Assembly: GCF_020382885.2 (NCBI RefSeq)
Contig: NC_058515.1
Span: forward strand, 5,501,223-5,565,222
Origin: Scatophagus argus
Taxonomy: Eukaryota > Chordata > Actinopteri > Scatophagidae
Direction: 5' to 3'
DNA: 64,000 bases
How positions within the stretch are numbered: the stretch's first letter is position 1; each line of letters begins with the position of its first letter. The notes under the pieces are model-generated. The model did not search any database and had not been told where the DNA came from. It saw only the letters and a list, made by a program, of their open reading frames with translations. Below, one piece after another: positions 12,676 through 25,751 of this stretch. The position numbers were made by a program, and so were the translations under genes.

Positions 12676-12681
12676 TTTATT
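12676..12681 (-). terminator. Candidate DOK1 polyadenylation signal
   Basis: TTTATT on the plus strand (AATAAA on the minus), about 925 bp beyond the DOK1 stop. This is a plausible 3'UTR length; use is not demonstrated. Confidence 0.3.
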
Positions 12682-12883
12682 TCTTAAAAATTAAAACTGT
12701 TGAACACAGGTAACCAGTTTTGCTCCATTTCTTTGATGGCTCAAATGTGTGCTCTAGTAGTTGATTTTGTGGTTTGAACATCTGCGAACTGCATGCTTTG
12801 TGGGTTTGACTCTATATCTGTTTACGATTAAATTGTTTACAAGAGCACACACTTCTTTTGCCGACTTAGCCTCTTAAATTTGC

Positions 12884-12905
12884 TCTCTCTCTCTCTCTCT
12901 CTCTC
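12884..12905. repeat. Short (CT)n microsatellite
   Basis: About 11 CT units in the presumed DOK1 3'UTR or just upstream of it. Confidence 0.9.
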
Positions 12906-13605
12906 AATACAACATTTTTTTGAGTTAAGCATGTCCTCGGTCCCCTGTAGAGGTGCTGAGGTCCAACCCCCTCAGTATCACAAAATCCTCTAGGAAACAC
13001 TGCTCCTTGTTTCAGGATGATAATCAAATGTCTGCTCCTCGCAGTGAGGATACTCCAAGCCTGTCAAATAATAACTTTCACATTGTCTCATGTTATAGAG
13101 AAACACAAAAGCAGCAGTGCAAAAAACATATTTCCCAGTTACTTCATAAGCACAGCAGACATTTTATGCAAGAAGAGCCAGGCCGCTCTCTCAGCTTGTT
13201 AAAGTGAAGCCTGTAGGCTGAACTCCTTTGGCAAATATTGATGGTTTCTGTACGTGTGTGTGTTCAAGTGAAGTGGCTGGTTCCAACCACACTGTGGATT
13301 GGTACCCCAATTATGGTTTTGACCATGCAAACACTCACTCTCGCTTTCCCACAACGCACACACATGTGCGCACACACACATACACATGGAGAGGGTGGTA
13401 CTACAATAGTTGCACTCCATGTTTCAAAACGCAGCCGTAATGTGTTTTTTTCAAAGCTGTGAGCTAATCTACTCTGAATGAATCGACTGTCTCAAACAAT
13501 TATTGCAGTCCACAGACAGAAGAAATGTGCTCAGTCAAAAACTGCAAGAAAAAAAATCTGCTATTCAGCCTTTTTAGTTTTTTGCATTAGCTTTTCACAA
13601 GGATG

Positions 13606-16600
13606 TTAAATATCTCCCAAGTTGTCATAGATGATGTCAGGTGATCTCAGCGGTGCTTGTTGGTTCTGGCTGCACCACGATTTAGCAGATGAAGGTTTCT
13701 GTTTAGACACTCTGCTGTACAGCTCCCTGACTCCTCCTCCACCTCCTCCTACCCAAATATTGTTGTTGTTGTTGTTGTTGTTTACATTGCTACCAGGACC
13801 TCCATGTTTGCTAGGAGGCAGCGGCACAGGCTCCTTTCGAGCAAAGGCACTCCTGGTTGGTTTGGGGGCAGTTAAAGGTTTGGGCCACCTCGGAGCCGGA
13901 GGCTGCGGAGCGCCACGGCTTGGGCACAGCTGTGGAGGAGAGTGTCTGTGGGACTCCCCGGCTTTTTCATGGGAGGGAGTGCTGTAATTTCCATCCGGTC
14001 CTGATGGGGTCAGCACCTCTTCCGGTCTCCTCTGAATGTGGGGCTCCAACCAAGCCTCATTGTAAATAGTTATGCCCGAAGTAGCGGGCACGTTAGTGCC
14101 TCCTTTGGCACAGCCCTCTGGTTCATCATATATGTGCTCCGGTAGGGCAGCAGGAGGTGATGCAGCCCCTTCTGCTTGACCTCCTGGGGGTCGTCTGTTA
14201 CTGTTCACCCCTCTTCCTCCCCCTCTTCCTCCTCCTGCAGCCCCATTTAGACTCAGTGCGCTCGTTTTCTGGTTCAGCTCCAGGCTGATACGGTCATACA
14301 AATGTGAGTACACGTCCGGTAGCTTCCTCTGGTTGCTGCCTACATGGTGATGATCCCCTTGGATGCCACCTCCCGAAGCCTCGTCTCCTACTGGTCGGAG
14401 GCGTGGGGTAGGCACTGGGGGGTTGGATGGACTGCTGACTTGGCTTTGACCCTTGATGCTGTCCACTGGGTCGGAGTAGAGGCAGTCAGATGCAGTAAGA
14501 GGCAGGCGGACTGAATCTGCTGGCTCCGAATAAAGACCTGCATGTTCATCAGCTGAGGAAAGACCTTTTGCTGCTACCTGCCCCCTGGGAGACCTTGGAG
14601 GAGTCCCTCCTCCTCCAAAAGCCCTGGTGGCTGGTGGTTCTGGTAAACTCCTCCCTTTGTGTCCTCCTGCTGCTCCTGGTCCCCTTCCTCCTCCTCCATC
14701 TCCACCCTCTCTCTTCCCGAGCACACCATCAGCAGAGCCCGGTTTGCTGCCACCTGAATCTCCATCTGCCTCCCGACTGCTGCAGCTGCTGCTGTCTCCG
14801 CTTGCCGTTGACAGACTAGAAGCAGCGTTGCGTATGTGCTGCAGTGACGCAGGACAGTCTTGTTCAAAGTTGATGGGGCAGCTGAGGTGGCGCTCCTCAG
14901 CCAGAGCCTTCTGCGACTGGATAGCCTGGTCCACCAACGTAAAGATTTCGTTGCCTTGCTTAGTCTCGAAGGTGAAGTTACCAGGACCCGAGTCACAGCG
15001 CCGCCCCGCCTCAAACGAAAACATCACCTAAAGAAAGAAAAAAAGTGAAAAATCCTTTAAAAAGAAAAAACAGTATTTACATGTGAAAGTGGAAGTTAAG
15101 TGTGTGTGACTAAATAAATATATACGGAGATGTCTGAATAAATGCCATGGAACTGCAGTAACTGAAGCCAGTCACAGAAGGCCCCGCACTGTTTTCCAGT
15201 CATCACTCATTTATCATTTTCTTGGACCTAAAAGGAGACTTACTTCCTTTTTCCACTAAATTTTATTTTTGAGTTCTCTCAAAATATGTATTTCATTACT
15301 TCATTGCTTTCTTAAATGAACTATTTTATTCATACTTTCTTTTCACGAGCAGAGCTTATGACAGGAAGGTCAGTGCTTTTTAAATACAAAGACCTGCACC
15401 GACAGCGCAGTTAGGTTACACCTCTTTTTAGCTTACATCTGATTGACGGTAGAGTCAGTCTAGACACATACAAAAATAAATGTGACAAACCACTCAGTCC
15501 CTTTAAAGGTCAAAGTATTTTTGAGCTTTTGCAGCATCAGGGTGACAAAAACAACCACAAACTTTGAGTGAATGTTCTCTGTGACCATATGCACATTCAC
15601 TGCGGCATAAGTTTTACTTCCAAACTACAATTAGTAATTGCAGTGTGGCGTTAAATTTAACACACCAAACTTCCTCTTTCTTATTCGTCAGGTGCGTCAG
15701 AGATAGCTATTTTTTGAACGCTGAAGTTAAATTTTAATTTGTCATAAGTTCATGCACCCACCCGGTCTCGGCCGTATCTCCTCAGCAATTTGTAGGGCCA
15801 CACCAAAATCTTCTTCTTCGTCTTTGGGTCCTTCAAGATTAAGACATCATTTTCCGCTTTCAACCAGTAGCTGCCAGTCAGCCCGCAGCGCTCCGACGCC
15901 TCAGTCCGCTGAACACTCACCCAAAACTCATTCACTGTGTGGAAAGGACAAGAGACGTGTTAATTTAAATTTTCCTAATTCCAGATTATCTTCCAGGCAG
16001 CAATATTTTCTTATGATTGCAAACCTATATAAGACTAAACAGTCCTTACCCTCCTCTCTGGAGTAGTAGATGAGGTTTTCTGACATCTGTAGGTCTTGCG
16101 GTCCTCCATTAGAGACTGCAGCAGTACTGGTGCTGCAACCGCTTCCTCCCTGTGAACACACAGAGACACTGAGAGTCAATCAGCTGAGAAACACGAACAA
16201 AAGCAAGGGAAACCTTGAGAAACCAGGAGGTTTTTAGCTTTAGAGTAAAAAAATAAAAAGAATAAAGAGTGCAACAAAGAACAAAATGGATGAAGTCTTC
16301 CACATGGAAACTCCCTCTGGCTTCCTCTCTTCAAATATGTGTAATGTCCATGTTTGTGTGTGGGTGCAATAGATGTTGTAGACAATGTAGACACCCCAGG
16401 GACGCATGGGAAATTTTGGAAAACTCAAAAACGCGCAAACAAAAAAGAATGATCCTGCAATCCCAGTTGAAAACTAAATTTAAGACAACAGTTCTTCAGC
16501 TTTTTCCATCAAACTACAATCAGAAATATTTTTGGTCAGCTGGAAAGTAAGAGAACACATCATTCTGTACAAAGAACAAAAGACCAACACATAAACACAT

Positions 16601-19600
16601 AGACACATAAAAGAAGCTCAAACATTAAAAACGTAGACATCCACCCACATCTTGGTCACTCACTGTGAACACTGCTTCCTGTCTGCACTGTTTACATATC
16701 ACAAACATACACACTCAAGGTTAAAAGTGCAAAGATACCTGAAATGCAATGTCACACATGATATCCATCCAATCCTTAACGGTGTTCTTCTCTGCAGCAA
16801 ACACGTGGGTCTTGTCATTGGTCTCAACACAGAACGCTGCCATGTTTTCTTTGGGACAGCTCTCCGTCAGCGCCGGCAGGATGGAAATGCACTCGGACAA
16901 GCGGATGATCTTCTTGTCAAGCTTCCTGGTTTTCTCATTGGACCCACCTCCCGAGCCTCCGCCGACCCCACCTCCTCCGCCAGAGGGTGAGTCGAAGAAC
17001 TCGAGGCGGGCAATGCCGTTTTGGCTGGCAGGGTATAGGACAAACCAGTTCTTCTTCCATTTCTGATGAGTGGAAAAATTCAAAATTTGATATTAACAAC
17101 AGAACGGATAAATATCACCAGATCCTGTAGTTCTCCTTAGATCATTGTAGTGTCTTTCAGCTAACTGTTCTGGGCCTGCGACTTTAATGTTATGGTTCAC
17201 TGTCATTCTCATCAATCAGGAAGCTGCTTTCAGCACTAAGTTAGCAACTAGCTTGGGAACTTAGTGGAGCATTTGGATCCAGACATTTTTTTGGAGCCAG
17301 ACATTTTTTTATATTTCAAGTGAGTAATCTGTAATGTTTCCTCTTTTAGTTTCTGAACTTTTTTGTGTGTTTTGTATGATTTGTATTATGACAACAATAG
17401 CAAAGCAGCTTTTCATGTAAGGACGTTATTTCTGAATTGAAACTGAAAACATACAAAAATGTGAGGCAAGTTGGAAGGGGTGGGCAGGCAAAAAGGGGAG
17501 GTTGGAAAACAGAAACAGAAAATCTGACTTAAGTTTTTGCAACACACTTCTGTCTGGTGTCTGGTCCACGTCTGTCTGAGGAGGGCAAAATAATTGTACA
17601 AGTGGTTTGTACAGGCAGCTGTGGGGAAATGCATAAAAGCAGAGTTTGACACAAAAACTGATGAAGAGAGAAGTGGAGAATGTTAGCATCTGAAGTAGAA
17701 GATGTGAGTCAAAATGATATTTCCGGGTCATCCTCTTACTTCTACACTACTGTGCTGACTGAGGCTTAATGTGGGAGGTATGTGGGGATAAATCTAACGC
17801 CATTTGACTCAGACATCTAGCACACACCATTCTTTCCTCTACTATCAATCAACAGCAGTAGACCACAGTTACAGCATTAGTCACCAGTGCTTTTAGAGAG
17901 AATAACAGTTTCCCCCGAAATCAAAGCAGGTACTGAGCTGGTTTTTGCAGTTTGATCCAAATGAGTAAATGTTTAGTGTGACAACTAAAACTATGAGTCA
18001 GTGCACTCAAAAACGGATCTGACCACAAAATATTAACACTGTGAGTAATTACAAGGATATCATCTTTAATATTTTAAGTATAAATTCAAACACTGATTTA
18101 GATAAATACAGATTAAATAAGCCTTGCAGTGTCTGATTATTAGTTTAATGCTTTTCTGGAGATATTTTGGGCGTACCTTTTTTTTTTTTTTTTTTAGTTA
18201 AAAGACTATGTTTAAGGGTGGGTTGTTACTTCAGTAACATATGCTGTAACCACACACGTTCCTTATGGTTTTGTCAATGTAAACAAATAAAGAAAAGGTC
18301 AAGTTTAAAAAGCTTCAGTAAAAAAAAAAAACACCAGCAACATCTCTTAGAATTACATCCCGTCCCAGGACGTAACTTATTTTCAGCTTTGTGAAGTAAA
18401 AGCTTAAAAATATGACCCTGTCACAACCAGGTGACACATGCATCGTCTCTCTGTGGGGACAGCAGTGAGGAAGCAACAGCCTACAATGACCTCTTCCTCC
18501 ACAGGGACAAAAAGGGACATGACCAACATGACACAAAATGCTGCACAATATGACACAAGTAGGACTCCAGATGTTCAGTGCTAACAATGGGCATGATGAC
18601 ACACTACAAGAGACATTATGTACAGTCACTACAGAAATTAGTGCACATGTGATAAAACTGCATGAGACAACAGAACTTAACACTTCTTTGGGAAGTCCCC
18701 GTCATCCCTTGTACCCTCTGGACGTGTGTGTGTGTGGGTTTTCTTTGCCAACCCCACATCACATTATACTTCATCTCAGCTACATTTGTCCACACTGTGT
18801 GTGTGTGTGTGTGTGTGCATGTGTGTTTTCCCCTACATTCGCTCAGTGGGGCGGAAGCTGCCTGACAGAGAGCAGAGCTTGTGACAGGAAGGTCAGTGCT
18901 GAACAGAAAGGAATGAGATACACACAAGCACTACAGGTCCTCGAATGCTCCATAACCCATAAGATTTTGTTCTTTGCTGATCGGGTACTATTAGATTATT
19001 ATCCAGGGCATTTGGAAATTGACTTGACCTACATGCAGCTACACAGTGCCTGTGCATCCTACATAGTGGTAACTACTGCCCGATATACCTTTTTAGGGCA
19101 ATATCAGTGTCGAGAGTTGAAGGTCCAAAAAAATCTGGTAGCTAAATATCAATAATACAATAATACAAGAATGAACATTTACTGCTCAGGTTTGTTAGGG
19201 TTGTACTGAAGGTAGGATACAGTAGAATAATATACATTTATCACATTCAGACTTCTCATGGTAGTTCTCCATTCTATTTAAGTGTCCATAGCAATGTGGC
19301 AGCAAACCTAGAACCTGAAACTGAATTATTATTATTTTATTATGCGCGCTACTATGACTGTGTTATGTCGAAATGTCTGATGTAAAGAAGACCTATAAAT
19401 ACGAGATAAAAATACTACAAAATAAAAATTTGACTATAGTACGTGCTATGATGATTTTAAATGTAAATCAAACAGCAAATACATTTCAATCTTTAAATGC
19501 ATGAATATGTAGCCTATGAAACTGAATATATTTCATAATTTTAGATTTGCATATCTGGTAAGATAAACACCAGTTGATTAACTGTCAGTTTGCCGATATA

Positions 19601-22600
19601 CACGTCAGGCTCTCACAGCAAACACTGACTTTGGAAGTGCTGGAAGAACTCAGATGCTTTGCTTAAAGAAAAATAGTAACACCATGACAGAAAAATACTC
19701 CATATCAAGTATGAGAAGTAGTGTATGTAGAAAGGGCTATATTGTTATACAGTATATTACTGGATTATTTGTTACTGATGTGTTAATTAAAGCTGTGTTT
19801 CCACAAAGCAGTTCCGGTAGGCTCTGTAGGATGGTATTAATAGAACCAATCCATTCTGTGCCGTTTTTTTCATTTCAACCCTTCTCTGAGTCAAAACACT
19901 GCAGCCCGCTGATTGGTCATAGTCCGAGCAACCGCTGTGAGCTCCAATGCAGGACTTTTTCAGCAGTCTTTCTCTGACATAGTTTTCCTCCATGTTGTAA
20001 TAAACACACAGAGAAGAACGTGAAACATTTCATGTCCTCCATTGCGCACAAGTGCGTTTGTGTGTGTGTGTGCGTGCAGAGGACTATCTGCATTGGAAAC
20101 ATACAACAGGTCGACAGCAGCGGGTTCACATTATAATGTGTGAAATGAGCCGGACTGCTTTGTGGAAACAGCTTTAGCATTTTACTGTTGTAGCTGTTGT
20201 GGTTAAGATGGAACTCGCATTATATAGTCTACTTTGGTGTAATCTATAATGTTTATTATTAATATACATATTTTAAAAACTCATTATATGTTGTGTATGT
20301 AAAATCTTAATCTGCAGAGTGATTGTCACTGTTAAAGAAATCTAATGCAGAAAAAGTATATCTCTCCCTCTGAAATGTAGTGTCATGTCAAAGTTTAAAG
20401 CGGCATACATATATATATATATTACATAAATATACATAAATATTCGAGTAAAATTTAAATACCTCTAAATTCATAGTGTCATCGTTCACGGCATGGAAAT
20501 AAAAGACTCACTCTACGTGTCTAATTATAGCATCTGCATGACAGCCTTGATAGAACTGTTGCCACCGGAACCATAAGCTGCACCTATCAAATGTGTAACC
20601 CTGGTTGAAACTGAATTGACCAAGTTGTAATAATTGTGTCATTGACAAGCAAATTATTCCAATAACAGGAACTTGAGATGTATGCATGCATGAAACTAAC
20701 TTCGACAATTTCAAACTCTCTCTCTCTCACACACACTAAGTTTCATAACGCACATGTGCATGCATGCACTCCAACCCATTAAAATTAACTGCCAGAAAGG
20801 ACAGGAAATGTGTGGGATTGTTATAACCCAGGATTGTCTTTGCTTCCTTCTTCTGCATCCAGGTGTATCTCGTGTTATGTGTGCATGGGCATATATGTGT
20901 ATGTGCATCTGCTTGTATTGTTGACTTCCTTGGTACGTTCTTGGCCATCTTTTTCTGTGGACAAGTGCATGCACACACACATACAGACTCTGCATGTCAA
21001 ACAGCTGCCCCATATAAGGCAACGGGCTGTTATCGTTACTATTATACTGAGTGGAAATTATGCAAAAAGGATCATGACAGGGAGAGGCAGAGATACTTCC
21101 TCAATGCTGTCCTGCCTGTATAATACAAGTGTGTGTCATTGGCCTTTCATGTTGGTCTCTGCAGTTTAGCCCTCACTTTTAAATATGATTTCCATGTTTA
21201 GAACAAACAAACAAACAAAGTAAACAGTAGTGTGTTGCACTTCCTCAAGGCTATTCGAGTACAATGGAAATGCATTTGATGTGTTTAATGTAGGTGATAC
21301 AGTGGAAGAGATAATATGTTTAAAAAAAGTATATTGAGGTTTTTTTTTGAGGTTACAAAAGAAATTGTTTCCTTTCTTAACAGTATGCAGAATGAATACA
21401 ACAAATAATATCCATCTTACATTGTTCTGTTTGTGCATTTGTGTTATGTGCATTTGAAATGCACACCTTACTGCCTTTTGTAGGTTTGGCACCATGTTCT
21501 TGTTGGTGTCAATTTAGTACATTATTCAGTACATTAACACTTTAGCTGTCTGTGTGAATCATCTTTGAAAACACAAAGGACACAATGAAATCATTGACTG
21601 CATTGATGCAAATGGATGCCAAACACTTTTAAGTTTTTCTGCTTTCGAATTGGTATCAGGCCTTTTGGGATTTTAGGAAGTTTTCATTTGATGACTAAAT
21701 TACATAACTGTTAGCCTATTACTACAATATGGATACATTAATCCACAGCTGTCACTGTTCAAACACAGGCTCCTCTCTGTCATGTTGCTGCGTAACTAAA
21801 CTACTTGACCAATTTCCTACCAGCCACACGCAGACCTCAATGAGACATGCAGGAGAAGTGTGTGCGGTTATCTGTGTGTTTGTGAATCGGAACTTATCGA
21901 AGTCTGTTCTGGGTAAATTGAGTGAAAGAGCGAGAGAGAGAGAGAGAGAGAACAGAGGAAAGTAGTGTGACTGTTAATTGCATGTGTGCTATGTGTATTT
22001 AGGAGGAGGACAGAGTGAGACTCAGACCACTGCAGCCATGACCTCAGTCCTCTGCTGGCCCAACAAAATAAAACCTTCAAATCTTATTGAGTGGAAGTAA
22101 ATAGTACACTGACAAGCTTTTAGGTTGTTCTTTTGACTTTCTGAAACTAATGAACTGTAGCCGACCGCACACTTCAATGAAACAGCGTTATAAAGGTGAG
22201 ATTACAGCAATGAGTCCTAAATTGAAGAATAGCAGCTTCCTGTTAATGTGACACATGTGAGTCAAAGAGAAATATGCCACGTTTTCATATGATCTGCGGT
22301 GCACGTGCTGTGTACCTTAGGACAAATGGCTATTTGAGTAGCAGACAAATATTTCAAGAGAGATAGTGATGTCTGTAGGTGAGTCAAGACAGAAAGTACC
22401 AACACAACAGTACCAGTAACTCAAGAATTCATTCACTAATGATGACAGAATTTCTCAGAAATGTCAAGTAGAATAGAACGATGGCTGGTCAGTATGATAC
22501 ATCTATCTTGGTTGCTGGCTTTACCTCTGGTAGGAAGATATTAACTCTAAATTGAAGTTAAAGTATGTCTAAGCTAAAACAAACATACTGGATTTGGATT

Positions 22601-25600
22601 AGATCCATCCTGAAATAAATTAATTTTTTAACATCAATATGGTTAGATTAGGAAAATGAATTTCGCGTTGCACGTTAGAGCCGAATCCAAAGTGACAAGA
22701 ATCAGGTTGCCATAATAAAAGGTTAGCGTGTTTAGGAACCAATGAGCAGAACTGAAATTCCATTTTTTTAATTATGGCTAACAAATATTACATACCTTCA
22801 AGGTCATGTCTACTTCACATGTCAGAGTGGCAAAGCTACAATTTTATCTGCGAGTCAGTAAAAAGGGTCTGTTTAAAGAATACTGCAGTCGACAACGACT
22901 GAGTGTTAATGTGACTGAAATTAAATTATGCTATCACTGTGAGTAAGGAATTTGATCATGTTTATACACACGCTTAATCATTCATTTCCACTTAGCATCA
23001 CCTCATTACAAAATGATACTGGTCTTCCTGAAAACGCCCACTGTTGAGTATACAAAGAGAATTACGCACTTCCCTACGTAAAGTTCTTCATACCATGAAT
23101 GATCTGGTGTTTTTTTGTCTGAGCAATAGGATTTCACATATGAGATGCTATGAATAAATGAAGAGAAGGCAGGCGTGATCTCATTAATCCATTAGGCAGT
23201 CTTTACTTTAGACACTGAAGTACTGTTGTATAAATCAAGCCCCGGGGTGTGTAATACTACTTTATCCTGACACACCCTGTCTGTTCAAGTGTTAGCTAGT
23301 TCCTTGCAGAAGCCATCTTCATCATGTAAAATGCCCACTTCTGCAGCTTTTACTTGAAGCATGCAAACTGCTGCCAACATCAACAACAAACCGAAAGCTT
23401 TTTGTAGCTCCGGGGCGCAAGCGGTGTCCTCAAAGCGCAGGTCCGAAACACCTTCAATCTTCATATGAGCAAGGCAGACAAGCAGATGCACGCACAGATA
23501 GCTATCATCTCACTAAATCATACACAATCACATCACTCTGCTGCGCGTTTTGGCTGCAAAACGAAATTAAATGACAGCTTTACACAGGTGTAAACACTGT
23601 GATTACAACGGCAGAAACGTTAGGACTCTTTCATCGAGCGCGGCATCTGCACACTGGAACCACATTTACTGTATGCATAAAAGTCTCGAAAGCAACTCAG
23701 ACAGCAGCTCAATATCTATATCACCACAAATATTTGAGATGCTTTACACACCGGCATTTTTCAGATGTGATTCTGAGTGGCTGAGACTGGCATGTGCCAT
23801 TGGTTTGGATGATGAATACCTTTGTAGTGGGGTGTGCGGCACATTTCAGGGTGAATAGCAGATAACTGGAGATTTTCTATCAGCGTCCTACAGTTGTGTT
23901 AGAGAAAGGTCTTTTGACATTGTTGTTGACATAGTTTTCATTTTTCAAAGCTCTCTAGTGAGAGAAGATAAGGTTGTACTTGGAAATATTTACAGTGTCT
24001 TCTACATCTCTGGCTTTGTGTGCCAAATGTAACTACAGTGAAGTGACTTAATGCAAAGTGCAGATACAGACTTAACTGCAACTAATTACTCTTATCATTT
24101 CTTGTCATTATCAGTTAAACTTTTATTAGAATTTTTACACATGATAAGAATTAGGTCATACTGATCATCTCCCAAAGTGTCACCTCTCAAATTCTTACTA
24201 CTTACTACAAACAAGGATTGAGTTTGTACTGATATGAGATATAGAGCAGCTGCACGTATGTACATTGTAGAAGCTGGAGCATATATATATATATATAGGT
24301 CATTTTTATGCATTTTTAATTATAATAAACATATTCATTTTTTGTCAACTAATATAATGGTTCCCAAATTAAAGGTACGGAACAAAGCCTGAATTAATCT
24401 CATGCATTAGGGAATATTAAACAAACAGACAGAGGACTTTAATGTTAAATATATATATATCTTGTCAGATCCTAATTCTGAAGAAGCCCATCTTTTTCTG
24501 TAGTTTACTGTCAGCCGAACAGGAAAGCTTTGTGTCTTCCGTGTGTAACAGCTCAGTTTGTGCTAAGTTTAACTTGAATTTATTCATTTTCACAAATAAG
24601 AGGAACAACTTTTTTTTATTATTTACTAGTTTCCAGATACTAGATTAGGTATGGACTGTAGATACTAAAATCTAACAAGTGTTAGAAGTGCAATGTAACA
24701 AGTATATGCACTGTAGATGTCTCTTGCTGGTTTACTTCCTAACAGCCAGCTGCATAAAGTCAATGGCCAGTACTTCACACATCACCAGACAGCAGTCAGA
24801 AACAGAAACCTGGGTCAGACATGGCTGTTGCACTTAAGTCATATTTTCCAACCATACACGTGGGAATGAGCCTAAATGATTGTGTGTGTTTGTGTGTGTG
24901 TCTCCACTGACAGCTCTTGCAATTACATAATTCACAAACCTCACACCACTTTCAACACTTTCAGCTCGTCCGACATTCACCTTCCTGTGCTATTCTTCCC
25001 CTCTGTGATACTTTTTTATCTACGTCTGTTCTCTTGAGCTCTACTCTGCAAAGATAAACGCTATTTTTGAAAACATGGAGATTTTCTTTGTTCGTTTTCT
25101 ATTGTATTTTCTACTGTTTAGAAAAAGCATTGAGACCGCGTTTTGGGAGCATGAATATCTATTGTGGACTGGTGATTTCAGGGCAGGAAACAGGGCCAGA
25201 ACGTTTTGTTGATCCATGTCATATGACCAGAGAGACAAAGACCCTCTCACAAAACCGAAAGAGTAAATGAGTTCTTATCCAGCGGTGCGCTCAGACCAAA
25301 GGCGAGGTTGCATAGAGGCCAAAGAGTGAAACAAACGCACTAACGCGCCCACAAACACACACACACACACACACACACTCACAGACACATACACACTGTG
25401 GCCAGTCTTGCTGTGTGATGTCCAAGCTAAAATGAGTGATTACTCAGTGTCAGAGGCGACATAAAGTGGATTTGTTGACAGCGTTTGCAATGGTGTGAAC
25501 AACTGTATGCAGCTAAGATGTAGTGGAAATATGTCTGCCACAGTTGTGAAAAAGGTCTGTTTCTCTGTTGCGTTCGACTTTCCTGCTCATGTGTTTATTG

Positions 25601-25690
25601 TGGATAAACACATCATTGTGATTAAAAAAACAAGAGGACAACTTTCATTTTGCAGCTGTTTTATGATCTAAAGAAATTCAGTGTCAACAG

Positions 25691-25751
<61 letters not shown>

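Larger units (their letters stand above)
4899..13605. other. Intergenic region between convergent M1AP and DOK1
   Basis: No further gene could be supported. The stretch includes both 3'UTRs, with candidate poly(A) signals at 5723-5728 (+) and 12676-12681 (-). It also holds an A-run (5141-5163), GT/CT microsatellites (5252-5290, 5771-5870, 9583-9625, 11376-11460, 12884-12905), a tRNA-derived SINE (7961-8130) and two dispersed repeats (10071-10359, 10720-10891). The longer open frames here are microsatellite translations (poly-SL, poly-VC, poly-TH) or AT-rich chance frames. Confidence 0.6.

Noticed and set aside
12730-12830. Possible second tRNA-like SINE head (GGGTTTGACTCT)
   Set aside because: Only a box B-like word is present. 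No box A at suitable spacing and no tail.
13631-15031. Plus-strand frames of 70-134 codons opposite DOK1
   Set aside because: Antisense shadows of the GC-rich last DOK1 exon, rich in Leu, Pro and Cys as expected from its composition.
15348-18905. Near-identical 31-bp stretches at 15351-15381 and 18874-18904
   Set aside because: The similarity does not extend into the flanks, so I could not define a repeat from it.
23285-23491. 68-codon minus-strand frame with a hydrophobic stretch inside DOK1 intron 1
   Set aside because: No family resemblance, splice partner or promoter. A frame of this length is expected by chance in 9.6 kb of intron.
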